Part shown: in pieces, positions 18,826 through 26,935 of the stretch
How the letters are laid out: the number at the start of each line of letters is the position of its first letter
Position numbering within the stretch: position 1 is the first letter of the stretch
DNA from: Acidovorax sp. KKS102
GTDB lineage: Bacteria; Pseudomonadota; Gammaproteobacteria; Burkholderiales; Burkholderiaceae_C
Reading direction: 5' to 3'
Assembly: GCF_000302535.1 (NCBI RefSeq)
Contig: NC_018708.1
Location: 124,001 to 188,000, forward strand
DNA length: 64,000 bases
The notes under the pieces: generated by a model
What the model saw: the letters and a program-made list of their open reading frames with translations, nothing else
Told to the model about the DNA's origin: nothing
Database searches by the model: none
Translations under genes and position numbers: made by a program

Positions 18826-18874
18826 AAGGCCTGCCCGCGCCCTGGAGTTCCAGCGCGGGCAGGCTTTGCATTTT
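18826..18874 (+). terminator. Intrinsic terminator of the amino-acid ABC operon
   Basis: A perfect 12-bp GC-rich stem (GCCTGCCCGCGC at 18829-18840 and its complement at 18853-18864) with a 12-nt loop, followed by TTTGCATTTT. It lies 30 bp after the ATPase stop. Confidence 0.85.
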
Positions 18875-18928
18875 GGTAGTTGCGCCTACTCAGGCCTCTG
18901 GCTCAGGGCAGGCAAGCGGTGGGCAGGG

Positions 18929-19297
18929 TCAGGACTGCACCCCCTTGTCGAATTCTGCGCGGGACAATGATCCGTTCTTGTCCGTATCGAGTTCCTTGAA
19001 ACGTTGACTGATGGCTGGCAGCGTAGCGGCCTCTTGTGCGCTCAACTGGCCGTCCTTGTTGCTGTCGGCCTTGTCAAAGGCGGCAGCGGCAGCGGTGGAG
19101 ACGCCGCCACTGCTGGGCCCCACCGAAAAACCTGAGCCTGACTGTGCAGTGCTCTTGCTCGCAGGGCCGAATTGGGGAGGAGAGGAAGAGGAGGAGGTCT
19201 GTGCCTGCAAGGCACCCACACCCCCCAGGGAGAGCGCGGCGAAGAGCATCACGCTGCGGGTGTCGAACGAGTAGTTGCGTCGTTGCAGTGCTTTCAT
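18929..19297 (-). CDS. Secreted EF-hand calcium-binding protein
   Basis: 122 residues from ATG 19297, which follows an AGGAG-type ribosome site. An N-terminal signal segment (SVMLFAALSLGGVGALQAQ) is followed by a Ser/Pro-rich linker and two EF-hand loops: DKADSNKDGQLSAQEA and DTDKNGSLSRAEF, both with canonical Asp/Asn/Gly/Glu ligand spacing. It is therefore probably a periplasmic or secreted Ca-binding protein. It is divergent from another EF-hand protein gene 330 bp away. An in-frame upstream ATG at 19333 would add 12 residues before the signal peptide and is less likely. Confidence 0.85.
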   Translation of the reverse strand: MKALQRRNYSFDTRSVMLFAALSLGGVGALQAQTSSSSSPPQFGPASKSTAQSGSGFSVGPSSGGVSTAAAAAFDKADSNKDGQLSAQEAATLPAISQRFKELDTDKNGSLSRAEFDKGVQS

Positions 19298-19628
19298 GAA
19301 GCGAAGCTCCTTTGAAGTTGAACAGGCTTGCATTGCACCGCAGCCAGCGGCCCCACGCCAGCACTCTTGCCTGCTGTTGCCTCGCTCTACATTTGCCTGC
19401 GCTGTGTAACGCGGCGGCCGTGTTTTGTGTCTGGGCTCGCCGCGGATGTAGCCAAAAGTAGGCGCAAACCAGGGCCTCGTTTCGCGCTGCGCCCTACGCG
19501 CCGGGACGATGGGGGGATGACCGGCAGGCCCGTGCGTGTCCTACAGCGTCTGCCCGCACTCCTTCCAACAATGGACTGCATGTGTCCTCCGGGATGCTGT
19601 TGTTCAACTTCCACCAAGGAGCCATTCC
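19298..19628. other. Intergenic region between divergent EF-hand genes
   Basis: About 331 bp containing the promoters of two divergent EF-hand protein genes. A ribosome-binding site (AAGGAG) precedes each gene. No inverted repeat of note, no terminator and no convincing small gene was seen; open frames here are shadows in GC-rich DNA. Confidence 0.5.
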
Positions 19629-20069
19629 ATGCAAAAGCAAACCGTTCTCGCCGCACTCGCTGCCTTCGCCTGTAGCGCCGCACTGGCCCAGGCGCCTGCC
19701 AACAACACCGCCCGCCCACCCTCTGAGGTGAACCCCACGGCATCGGGTGGTGTGGCAGCCTCTGCAGCCCAGAACAAGGTCGATCAGCGTGCCAGCCGCA
19801 GCACAGCGGCTCCCGCTGACCCCGCTGCCGGCAATGGCCGAGCAGCCCCCGTGGCAGAGATCAACCCCAGCGCAGCCGGCGGCAAGGCCGCTGCCAAGGC
19901 CGATATGCGCGTGAACGCGCGGCTGATGGACACCAATGGCGACGGCATGGTGTCGCGTGCTGAATGGGATGCCTACCACGCACAGGCCTGGAACCAGATG
20001 CAGCCCACCAACACGGGCGTTTCCACGGCAGACATCGATAAATTGAACCGCACGTCGGCAACCCACTGA
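19629..20069 (+). CDS. Secreted protein with a single EF-hand
   Basis: 146 residues. The signal peptide is VLAALAAFACSAALAQ (cleavage near residue 21). The middle is low-complexity Ala/Pro-rich and contains a duplicated unit: RPPSEVNPTASGGVAA and APVAEINPSAAGGKAA. One complete EF-hand loop, DTNGDGMVSRAEW, is near residue 102. The protein probably binds calcium outside the cytoplasm; no further function can be given. The start ATG 19629 is preceded by AAGGAG. Confidence 0.82.
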   Translation: MQKQTVLAALAAFACSAALAQAPANNTARPPSEVNPTASGGVAASAAQNKVDQRASRSTAAPADPAAGNGRAAPVAEINPSAAGGKAAAKADMRVNARLMDTNGDGMVSRAEWDAYHAQAWNQMQPTNTGVSTADIDKLNRTSATH

Positions 20070-20252
20070 TAACCCCGGCGGCTTCGCCCGCCAACTGTGG
20101 GGAAACCTGTGGGGAAACTTCTCCACGCCCCCAAGCGCCCCTGCGTCCCGCCGCGCAGGGGCGCTTTGGCGTCTCGACCGTGCGGGCAAAAGGGGGATGG
20201 CCGCTCGGGGGACAATCCGGCATCTTCCGTTCGCTGAACCGCACCCATTCAC

Positions 20253-20822
20253 ATGGCCAACCGACTTTCACAGATCGCCACGCGCACCGGCGACGCCGGC
20301 ACCACCGGCCTGGGCAACAACCAGCGCGTCTCCAAAAACAGCCTGCGTATCCACGCGATGGGCGATGTGGACGAGCTCAACTCCCACATCGGCCTGCTGC
20401 TGTGCGAGCCCATGCCCGATGAAGTCCGCACCCTGCTGGTCGAGGTGCAGCACCAGCTGTTCAACCTGGGCGGTGAGCTGTCGATCCCGGGCTTTGAATT
20501 GCTCAAGGCCGAAGCCGTGCTGGCGCTGGACGAAGCCCTGGCCCACCACAACGCCGCGCTGCCGCGCCTGCAGGAGTTCATCTTGCCCGCAGGCACGCGC
20601 GCCGCATCGCAAGCGCACATCTGCCGCACCGTGGCCCGCCGCGCCGAACGCGCCGTCGTCGCCCTGGGCAACGAAGAGGCCCTGAACGACGCGCCGCGCC
20701 AGTACCTCAACCGCCTCTCCGACCTGATGTTCGTGCTGGCCCGCGTGCTCAACCGCATGGATGGCGGGGATGACGTGTACTGGAAAAGCGAGCGCTTGGC
20801 GCAGCAGAATGCTACTGAATAA
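20253..20822 (+). CDS. Corrinoid adenosyltransferase, PduO type
   Basis: 189 residues. The enzyme transfers adenosyl from ATP to cob(I)alamin, making coenzyme B12. The N-terminal ATP-binding motif is ATRTGDAGTTGLGNNQRVSK, and the helical core has MGDVDELNSHIGLLL, CRTVARRAERAVVAL and YLNRLSDLMFVLARVLN, all hallmarks of the PduO/MMAB family. It stands alone and is likely needed to supply adenosylcobalamin to a mutase elsewhere. The last residues, NATE and the stop, are encoded by a copy of the dispersed repeat, so the natural C-terminus has probably been altered by it. Confidence 0.94.
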   Translation: MANRLSQIATRTGDAGTTGLGNNQRVSKNSLRIHAMGDVDELNSHIGLLLCEPMPDEVRTLLVEVQHQLFNLGGELSIPGFELLKAEAVLALDEALAHHNAALPRLQEFILPAGTRAASQAHICRTVARRAERAVVALGNEEALNDAPRQYLNRLSDLMFVLARVLNRMDGGDDVYWKSERLAQQNATE

Positions 20823-20865
20823 ATAGCAGCCAGCGCATATTTATCTAGCGCTTGGGGCCGATTTC
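20810..20865 (+). repeat. Dispersed short repeat, copy C
   Basis: Begins TGCTACTGAATAAATAGCAG; its block TAGCGCTTGGGGCCGATTT starts exactly 36 nt after the first base. This copy overlaps the end of the adenosyltransferase gene and provides its last codons and stop. It aligns without gaps to the copies at 30236, 34731, 36104, 40995 and 52867 (reverse). Confidence 0.8.
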
Positions 20866-20936
20866 ATCAAAAAACACCTCCAGCTTTTGCCACGGGCGCG
20901 TTGCCAGACCAGGACCGCCGCGCAAGGGCCGCCCCG

Positions 20937-21016
20937 CCGCGCTGGCGGTGTCCCCCTTCCCGGAGCGCGCTAGCGATGCGAGAGAAGGGGGAAGCGGCGA
21001 AGCCGCTCAGGGGGAT
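20937..21016. repeat. Intergenic palindromic element between convergent genes
   Basis: Lies between the adenosyltransferase and thioesterase genes, which converge. TCCCCCTTC (20951-20959) pairs with GAAGGGGGA (20984-20992), and a second small hairpin, GCGGC/GCCGC, follows at 20994-21006. The type (CCCCCTTCCC ... GAGAAGGGGGAAG ... CTCAGGGGG) looks like a GC-rich intergenic repeat that I associate with Acidovorax-type genomes. A short related piece (CCCAGGGGG after GAGGCGCGCTGCGCC) occurs near 36183. It may also act as a bidirectional terminator, although it has no T-run. Confidence 0.55.
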
Positions 21017-21021
21017 GACCC

Positions 21022-21453
21022 CTACCGGGGGGCAAGGATCGCCATGGTGAGGCGCGACACACAGGTCAGCTCACCCGCTTCATTGTGCAGATCGATGTGC
21101 CACACGTGTGTGGTGCGGCCGATGTGCACCGGCTTCGCCGTGCCGGTCACCCAGCCGCTGGTGGCAGAGCGCAGGTGGTTGGCGTTGATGTCCAGTCCCA
21201 CGGCGCGGTAGCCCTCGGGCAGGGCGTAGTAAGCGCCGGTGGAGCCCATGGACTCGGCCAGCACTACGCTGACGCCGCCGTGCAGCAGGCCAAAAGGCTG
21301 GATGGTGCGGTGGTCCACCGGCACGCGGGCGCGCAGAAAATCGTCACCCACCTCGACAAATTCAATGCCCAGGTGCTCTACGGCGGTGTTGCGGTTGGCG
21401 GCCTTCAGCAGGGCCAGGTCGATGGGTTTCTTCCAGATGGGCATGGTGTTCAC
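21022..21453 (-). CDS. Hotdog-fold acyl-CoA thioesterase (PaaI/MenI-like)
   Basis: 143 residues with the single-domain hotdog fold. The conserved catalytic segment is QPFGLLHGGVSVVLAESMGS, where the glutamate of AES is the expected general base, followed by GLDINANHLRSATSGWVTG. The sequence best resembles YdiI/MenI- and EntH-type thioesterases, which hydrolyse aromatic or DHNA-type acyl-CoAs; the exact substrate is unknown. It is a single gene converging on the adenosyltransferase gene. Confidence 0.9.
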   Translation of the reverse strand: MNTMPIWKKPIDLALLKAANRNTAVEHLGIEFVEVGDDFLRARVPVDHRTIQPFGLLHGGVSVVLAESMGSTGAYYALPEGYRAVGLDINANHLRSATSGWVTGTAKPVHIGRTTHVWHIDLHNEAGELTCVSRLTMAILAPR

Positions 21454-21524
21454 GGGGCGGGGCCAAGTCAGTGCAAGCCACAGATTGTGCCAAGGCCCGT
21501 GGCGCCGCCCTGTGCCGCCTAGCC

Positions 21525-22700
21525 TCAGCCCACAAACTTCCCGTTGGCGCCCATCACCCCCAGGTCCAGAAAGCGCGAGCCCACATACGGCGCGCCGCTG
21601 GCGTAGTCGATGGACAGGCCGCCCAGGTCATTGCTGCGGATGCCTGCGAGGGCGTTGCGCAGCTTGGCGCGGGTCAGGTCGCGGCCGGCGCGCTCCAGGC
21701 CCTCGGCCAGCACGCGGGCGTTCACATAGCCTTCAAAGCTGCGGGCCGAGAACTCCTGGTAGCCCAGTGCGCGCATGGCCTTCTGGTAGTCGCGCACCAC
21801 GGCAAAGCTGGTGCGGGCCGCGTCGGGCAGCACCATCGACAGCGCAATTCCCGAGGCCTTGCCGCCTAGCTGGCGCAGGTTGTCGCCCGACAGCGCCACG
21901 CTGGTGGCGGCCAGCGGCGTGCTGGGCGACACTTTCTTGAACTCGTTGACCAGCGTGGCGGTGATGTCGCCCGCCGTGCCCAGCAGCACGGCGTTGGGCT
22001 TGGCAGCCACGGCCTTGCCCACCACATCCGCCACCTGGGCGCCTTGGGCGTCGAGCTTGAAGGCCTTGGGTGCGGGCTGCTTGGCGGCGGCCATGGCCTT
22101 GGTCACATCGGCCAGAAACTCGCGGCCAAAGGCGGTGTCCTGGTACACGACGGCCAGTTCGGTGATGCCCATGGACACCAGCTTTTGCGCCAGGCGCTGG
22201 GCTTCGTCGGTGTAGCTCGCGCGTACGTGGAACACCGAGCGGTACTCGGCCTTGCGCAGCGAGGTGGCGCCGCTTTGCGGGGCCACGTAGGGGATCTGCG
22301 CCTCGTCCACCAGCGGCAGGATGCGCTGGTTGTTGGCGGTGCCCATGCAGGAGATCAGCGACACCACGTTGGCATCGGCAATCAGCTTGCGCACGTTGTC
22401 TTCGGAGCGGGCAGCGTCGTAGCCGTCGTCCAGCGCCAGCAGCTTGATTTCGCGGCCGTGGATGCCCTTGGCGTTGGCCTGGGCCAAGCCTGCGTCCAGC
22501 CCCTGCTTGAGTTCCTTGCCCAGGCTGGCCAGCGCGCCGGTCGTTCCCAGCGAGCAGCCAATGGTCACGCTCTTGGCGTCCATGGGGTCTTGCACGCCCA
22601 CGGCGCGCGACGAGGGGGCAAGCAGCAGGCCGGCGCTGGCGGCCACGAGGGATTGGGTGAACTGACGGCGTTGCAGGGATATAAAAAAACTCGCAGGCAA
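21525..22700 (-). CDS. Branched-chain amino-acid/aromatic ABC-type substrate-binding protein (LivJ-like), start uncertain
   Basis: A family-6 periplasmic binding protein: VTIGCSLGTTGALASLGKEL, then KGIHGREIKLLALDDGYDAA, and the periplasmic-binding core to VMGANGKFVG. The signal peptide reads SLQRRQFTQSLVAASAGLLL, a twin-arginine-like sequence. The start is problematic: where a methionine would be expected just before SLQRRQF, the codon is ATA (22682-22680). The nearest standard initiation codon upstream is TTG at 22700, giving 391 residues; it is used here. No methionine occurs before the mature domain. The coding region begins just after the terminator of the upstream CoA-transferase gene, so a separate promoter within or past that hairpin is needed, or expression depends on read-through. 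Confidence 0.8.
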   Translation of the reverse strand: MPASFFISLQRRQFTQSLVAASAGLLLAPSSRAVGVQDPMDAKSVTIGCSLGTTGALASLGKELKQGLDAGLAQANAKGIHGREIKLLALDDGYDAARSEDNVRKLIADANVVSLISCMGTANNQRILPLVDEAQIPYVAPQSGATSLRKAEYRSVFHVRASYTDEAQRLAQKLVSMGITELAVVYQDTAFGREFLADVTKAMAAAKQPAPKAFKLDAQGAQVADVVGKAVAAKPNAVLLGTAGDITATLVNEFKKVSPSTPLAATSVALSGDNLRQLGGKASGIALSMVLPDAARTSFAVVRDYQKAMRALGYQEFSARSFEGYVNARVLAEGLERAGRDLTRAKLRNALAGIRSNDLGGLSIDYASGAPYVGSRFLDLGVMGANGKFVG

Positions 22701-22705
22701 AAATG

Positions 22706-22732
22706 CCACCAGCCCCGGATGGGGGCTGGTGG
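22706..22732 (-). terminator. Intrinsic terminator after the CoA-transferase gene
   Basis: An 11-bp perfect stem (CCACCAGCCCC at 22706-22716, complement at 22722-22732) with a 5-nt loop. On the minus strand it is followed by CATTTTTGCC. It lies about 100 bp beyond the CoA-transferase stop and immediately ahead of the LivJ-like coding region, so it separates or attenuates the two. Confidence 0.75.
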
Positions 22733-22834
22733 GGGTGGACAGGGGGAGGCCAATAGACCTAGGGTTAACGCTGATCCTATCGGCCCAAGCTGGCAATTGG
22801 CTGTCAAAAGCCTGCAGGCCCAACGCGGCTCGCT

Positions 22835-24376
22835 TTACGCAGCGCTGGCAGGCCCTGCGGGCGCGCGCATGCTGCCCGTCTCCACATACCGCTGGTGCCA
22901 CGACAGCGCCTCGTTCAGCAGGTGCGGCGTGTGCTGGCCCACGGCGCCGCGCTTGGCGCGGGCCACATAGTCGTGCAGCGCGGGGCGGAAGTCCGGGTGT
23001 GCGCAGCGGTCAATGATGATCTCGGCGCGTTGCGAGGGCGAGTGGCCGCGCAGGTCGGCCAGGCCTTGTTCGGTGACAAGGATCTGCACATCGTGCTCGG
23101 TGTGGTCCACATGCGAGGCCATGGGCACGATGCACGAGATGCTGCCGTTCTTGGCCAGCGAGGGCGTCATGAAGATCGACAAGTAGGCATTGCGCGCAAA
23201 GTCGCCCGAGCCGCCAATGCCGTTCATGATGGCCGAACCCATCACATGCGTGGAGTTCACGTTGCCGTAAATGTCGGCCTCGATCATCCCGTTCATCGCG
23301 ATCAGGCCCATGCGGCGGATCAGCTCGGGGTGGTTGCTGATCTCCTGCGGGCGCAGCACGATGCGCTCTTTGTAATAGCCGATGCGGTCGTTGAAGTCCT
23401 GCATGGCCGCCGGGCTCAGCGACAGCGCCGTGGCCGACGCGCTGGCCAGCTTGCCCGAGCGCAGCATGTCCAGCATGCCGTCCTGCAGCACCTCGGTGTA
23501 GGCGGAGAGGTTCTCGAACGGGCCGTTGTTCAGCCCGGCCAGCACCGCGTTGGCGATGTTGCCCACGCCCGACTGCAGCGGCAGCAGGTCTGGGGGCAGG
23601 CGGCCTTTTTTCACCTCGTGCTGCAAGAACTCGATGATGTGGCCCGCAATGCGGTTGGAGGTGTCGTCCGGCGCGGCGTACAGGCTGTTGCGGTCGGGCT
23701 GGTTGGTCACCACCACCGCGATGACCTTGTTCGGGTCGCAGCGCAGGTAGGGCTCGCCGATGCGCTGGTTCGGCTCCGTCATCGGGATGGGCTTGCGGTG
23801 TGGCGGCACATCGGTGCCGTAGTAGATGTCGTGCATGCCTTCCAACGCCGGGTTGTGCCAGGCATTCACCTCCAGGATCACCTTGTCGGCCTGGTCCAGC
23901 CAGGTCTTGTTGTTGCCCACCGAAGACGACGGAATCAGCCGCCCGTCGGGCAACACGCCCGCCACCTCGACCACCGCCACATCCAGCTTGCCCAGAAAGC
24001 CAAACCACACAAACTGCGCCACGTGCGACAGGTGGATGTCCACATACTGCATCTGCCCCGCATTGATCTGGCGGCGCACCGTGGGGTCGGACTGGTAGGG
24101 CAGGCGCATCTCGATGCCGTCCACCTGGGCCAGCGCACCGTCCAGCTCAGGTGCGGTGCTGGCGCCTGTCCACAGCCCGATCTTGAAGCCATGGCCCTGC
24201 GCGTTCAGGCTTTCGATGCGGCGCGCCAGCGCGCCGGGCACGGCCTTGGGGTAGCCCGCGCCGGTGAATCCGCTCATGCCCACATGGGCACCGGCAGGGA
24301 TCAGGGCGGCCGCCTCGTCGGCGGTCATGGTGCGGGAGAGAAAGTCGGGGTACAGCACCCGATCGGCCAGGGACAT
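22835..24376 (-). CDS. Acetyl-CoA hydrolase/succinate CoA-transferase family protein
   Basis: A 513-residue CoA-transferase of the AarC/ScpC/Ach1 group, which moves CoA between acetate, succinate or propionate. Conserved segments include GAHVGMSGFTGAGYPKAVPG near the N-terminus, VEVAGVLPDGRLIPSSSVGN, the catalytic-glutamate region LPLQSGVGNIANAVLAG, and the C-terminal STHVMGSAIMNGIGGSGDF and EQGLADLRGHSP. Length is normal for the family. The start ATG 24376 (MSLADRV) follows a GGAG ribosome site; longer open frame upstream is not conserved. It may support a succinyl-CoA:acetate bypass of the TCA cycle. Confidence 0.93.
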   Translation of the reverse strand: MSLADRVLYPDFLSRTMTADEAAALIPAGAHVGMSGFTGAGYPKAVPGALARRIESLNAQGHGFKIGLWTGASTAPELDGALAQVDGIEMRLPYQSDPTVRRQINAGQMQYVDIHLSHVAQFVWFGFLGKLDVAVVEVAGVLPDGRLIPSSSVGNNKTWLDQADKVILEVNAWHNPALEGMHDIYYGTDVPPHRKPIPMTEPNQRIGEPYLRCDPNKVIAVVVTNQPDRNSLYAAPDDTSNRIAGHIIEFLQHEVKKGRLPPDLLPLQSGVGNIANAVLAGLNNGPFENLSAYTEVLQDGMLDMLRSGKLASASATALSLSPAAMQDFNDRIGYYKERIVLRPQEISNHPELIRRMGLIAMNGMIEADIYGNVNSTHVMGSAIMNGIGGSGDFARNAYLSIFMTPSLAKNGSISCIVPMASHVDHTEHDVQILVTEQGLADLRGHSPSQRAEIIIDRCAHPDFRPALHDYVARAKRGAVGQHTPHLLNEALSWHQRYVETGSMRAPAGPASAA

Positions 24377-24651
24377 GGAAAAACTCCAGTTCAACAATGG
24401 GAATAGGGCCGTTGGACGGCGGCCCCACCCTCGGTAACGAATTGACGAAGGGGTAAACGCAAAGACAGCCCCGCAAGACAGACGCGGGGGCGGGTGATGA
24501 TAAGTGTTAACCCTTGTTCGCCAGGGGGTGCCACCGGCTCGGTTTCGGGCTTGTCTTTACCTGGCTACTGCCTAAAATTCGCTGGCTTGCCCCAGAAAGA
24601 GACCATCCAGCGGTTCGCGGTGGCAATCACCCATCCAAAAGGGGAACGAAC

Positions 24652-25470
24652 ATGGCCGGACAACCGACTGCCGTATTGCGACCGCATGTATTGCTGTGTA
24701 TGGCCGCATTGGCCGCAGCCCTCGGAGGGACCGTGCAGCACGCCAACGCGCAGGACGTAGCGGCCAAGCCGTGCGCAGTGATCCTGATGCATGGCAAATG
24801 GGGCAGTCCGCAATTCATCGGGCATTTCGGGCGTCGGCTGGAGCCCTATTGCGCCGTCAACGCCATCGAGATGCCGTGGTCCCGCCGGCGCAACTACGAC
24901 ATCCCGTATCCGCAGGCGCTCAAGGAAGTGGGCTCCCAGGTGCAGGCTTTGCGTGCCAAGGGGTACCAGCGCGTGGTGGTCATGGGGCAGAGCTTTGGCG
25001 CCAATGCCGCCATGGCCTACATGGCGCAAGAGGGGGATGCCGATGCGGTGGTGGCGCTGGCGCCCGGACATGCGCCTGCGTACATGTATTCCAACGGGAT
25101 CGGCAAGGACGCCGTGCACAAGGCGCGTGAACTCGTGAAGGCCGGCCAGGGCAGTGAAAAACTGGCCATGGACGACCTCAACCAAGGCAAGCGCCAGAGC
25201 ATCCGCATGTCGGCCGACGTGCTCTGGAGCTACTTTGATCCCGCAGGGTTGGGCCACATGCCGGGGACGGCAGCGTCCTTCAAGAAGCCCGTACCGTTTT
25301 TATGGGTGATCGGCACAAACGACCCCTTGTACGCAGCGGGCGAGGATTTTGCTTATCGCAAGGCCCCTGATCACCCTGCGAGCAAGTACCTTGTCGTGTC
25401 GGCTGGCCACATCGACACCCCTGATGTCGCTGCGGCGCAAGTGCTTGAATGGCTGCGAGGCCTGCCCTGA
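24652..25470 (+). CDS. Secreted alpha/beta-hydrolase
   Basis: 272 residues. A signal peptide (HVLLCMAALAAALGG to about residue 36) precedes an alpha/beta-hydrolase domain. The sequence has CAVILMHGKWG (oxyanion region), the nucleophile elbow VVMGQSFGANAAMA (serine in GQSFG), the acid-type loop VIGTNDPLYAAGEDF and the terminal histidine in VVSAGHIDTPDV. It is therefore probably an active periplasmic esterase or lipase-like enzyme; the substrate is unknown. The ATG at 24652 follows AGGGGAACGA. Flanking DNA upstream is AT-richer than average, and the gene stands alone. Confidence 0.85.
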   Translation: MAGQPTAVLRPHVLLCMAALAAALGGTVQHANAQDVAAKPCAVILMHGKWGSPQFIGHFGRRLEPYCAVNAIEMPWSRRRNYDIPYPQALKEVGSQVQALRAKGYQRVVVMGQSFGANAAMAYMAQEGDADAVVALAPGHAPAYMYSNGIGKDAVHKARELVKAGQGSEKLAMDDLNQGKRQSIRMSADVLWSYFDPAGLGHMPGTAASFKKPVPFLWVIGTNDPLYAAGEDFAYRKAPDHPASKYLVVSAGHIDTPDVAAAQVLEWLRGLP

Positions 25471-25494
25471 GGCAGACGCCGCAGCTTACGTTGC

Positions 25495-26784
25495 TCAGCT
25501 CCTGCGACGGTTGAGCAGCGCGTACAGCAGGATCGCCCCGAACGTGGCGGTGCCGATGCCGCCCAGCGCGAACTGGCCGAACTTCAGCGTGAAGTCGCCC
25601 GTGCCCAGGATGAGGGTGATGGCCGCCACGATGAGGTTCTTGTTCTGCGAAAAGTCCACCTTGTTGTCCACCCAGATCTTGGCGCCCGCCACTGCAATCA
25701 GGCCAAACACCACGATGGACACACCGCCCATCACCGGCAGCGGAATGGTCTGGATCAGTGCGCCGAACTTGGGGGAAAAGCCCAGCACCAGCGCAAACAC
25801 ACCCGCCAGCAGGAACACGGCGGTGGAATAGATCTTGGTCGCTGCCATCACGCCGATGTTCTCGGCATAGGTGGTCACGCCCGTGCCGCCCGCGCTGCCG
25901 CTGACCATGGTGGCAATGCCGTCACCGATGAATGCGCGGCCCATGTAGCGGTCCAGGTTCTGGCCGGTCATGGCCGTCACGGCCTTCACGTGGCCCAGGT
26001 TCTCGGCCACCAGGATGATGGCCACGGGCGCAATCAGCAGCATCGCATTGCCGCTGAACTGCGGGGCTGCAAAGTTGGGCAAACCAAACCACGCGGCGTT
26101 GGCCAGTGCGGTCAGGTCCATGGGCTTGCCCAGGCCCAGGCCGTTGGTCAGTACCGCATAGATGATGCTGGCCACGATCAGCCCCACCAGGATCAACAGG
26201 CGCTGCACCATGCCGCGCGTGAGCACGGCCACCAGGCCCACGCTCACAAAGGTCACTACCTGCATCCAGCTGTCGAAGTTGCTGGCCGCCATGTTCTTGA
26301 TGGGGATGCCCGCCAGGTTCAGCCCGATCACCGCCACCACCGAGCCGGTGACCACGGGCGGCATGAAGCGCTCGATCCAGCCCGTGCCAATGGCCTGCAC
26401 CAGCGCGCCGATGAGGGTGTAGACCAGGCCACACGCAATGATGCCGCCCAGCGCCACGCCGATGTTGGCGTTGGCCCCTTGGCCCGCATAGCCCGTGGCC
26501 GCAATCACCACGCCAATGAACGCAAAGCTCGACCCCAGGTAGCTGGGCACCTTGCCGCCGGTGACGAGGAAGAAGATCAGCGTGCCGATGCCGCTCATCA
26601 GGATGGCCACGTTCGGGTCAAAGCCCATCAGGATGGGCGCCAGCACCGTGGCGCCGAACATCGCAATCACGTGCTGCACGCCCATCACCGCCGTCTGCGG
26701 CCAGGGCAGTCGCTCGTCCGGCGCGATCACGCCGCCTTGTTGCAACACCTCAGCGCTTTTCACGCGCCAGTTCATGAATCCCAT
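25495..26784 (-). CDS. NCS2-family uracil/xanthine permease
   Basis: A 429-residue transporter with about 12-14 membrane helices. Hallmarks of the NCS2 (UraA/RutG/xanthine) family are AVMGVQHVIAMFGATVLAPI near the start, PSYLGSSFAFIGVV, PPVVTGSVVAVIGLNLA, and the transport motif VAENLGHVKAVTAMTGQNLD with conserved glutamates, then GTGVTTYAENIGVMA. It resembles uracil permeases more than xanthine or ascorbate types. It probably imports a pyrimidine with a proton. It is transcribed alone, convergent with the hydrolase gene. Confidence 0.92.
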   Translation of the reverse strand: MGFMNWRVKSAEVLQQGGVIAPDERLPWPQTAVMGVQHVIAMFGATVLAPILMGFDPNVAILMSGIGTLIFFLVTGGKVPSYLGSSFAFIGVVIAATGYAGQGANANIGVALGGIIACGLVYTLIGALVQAIGTGWIERFMPPVVTGSVVAVIGLNLAGIPIKNMAASNFDSWMQVVTFVSVGLVAVLTRGMVQRLLILVGLIVASIIYAVLTNGLGLGKPMDLTALANAAWFGLPNFAAPQFSGNAMLLIAPVAIILVAENLGHVKAVTAMTGQNLDRYMGRAFIGDGIATMVSGSAGGTGVTTYAENIGVMAATKIYSTAVFLLAGVFALVLGFSPKFGALIQTIPLPVMGGVSIVVFGLIAVAGAKIWVDNKVDFSQNKNLIVAAITLILGTGDFTLKFGQFALGGIGTATFGAILLYALLNRRRS

Positions 26785-26935
26785 CTTGTTGGTTCCTTGT
26801 TGTTGAGGCGCGAATGCTAGTGGATGGGGATGGCCTTGCCGTGAACCTGCGCGTCAGTTGCCAGGCGTCCACCCGCGTTGTGCCGGGTTAGCATCTGCGC
26901 CAACCTCTGCTCTGCCTGCCACAGGCACCGCCGCC

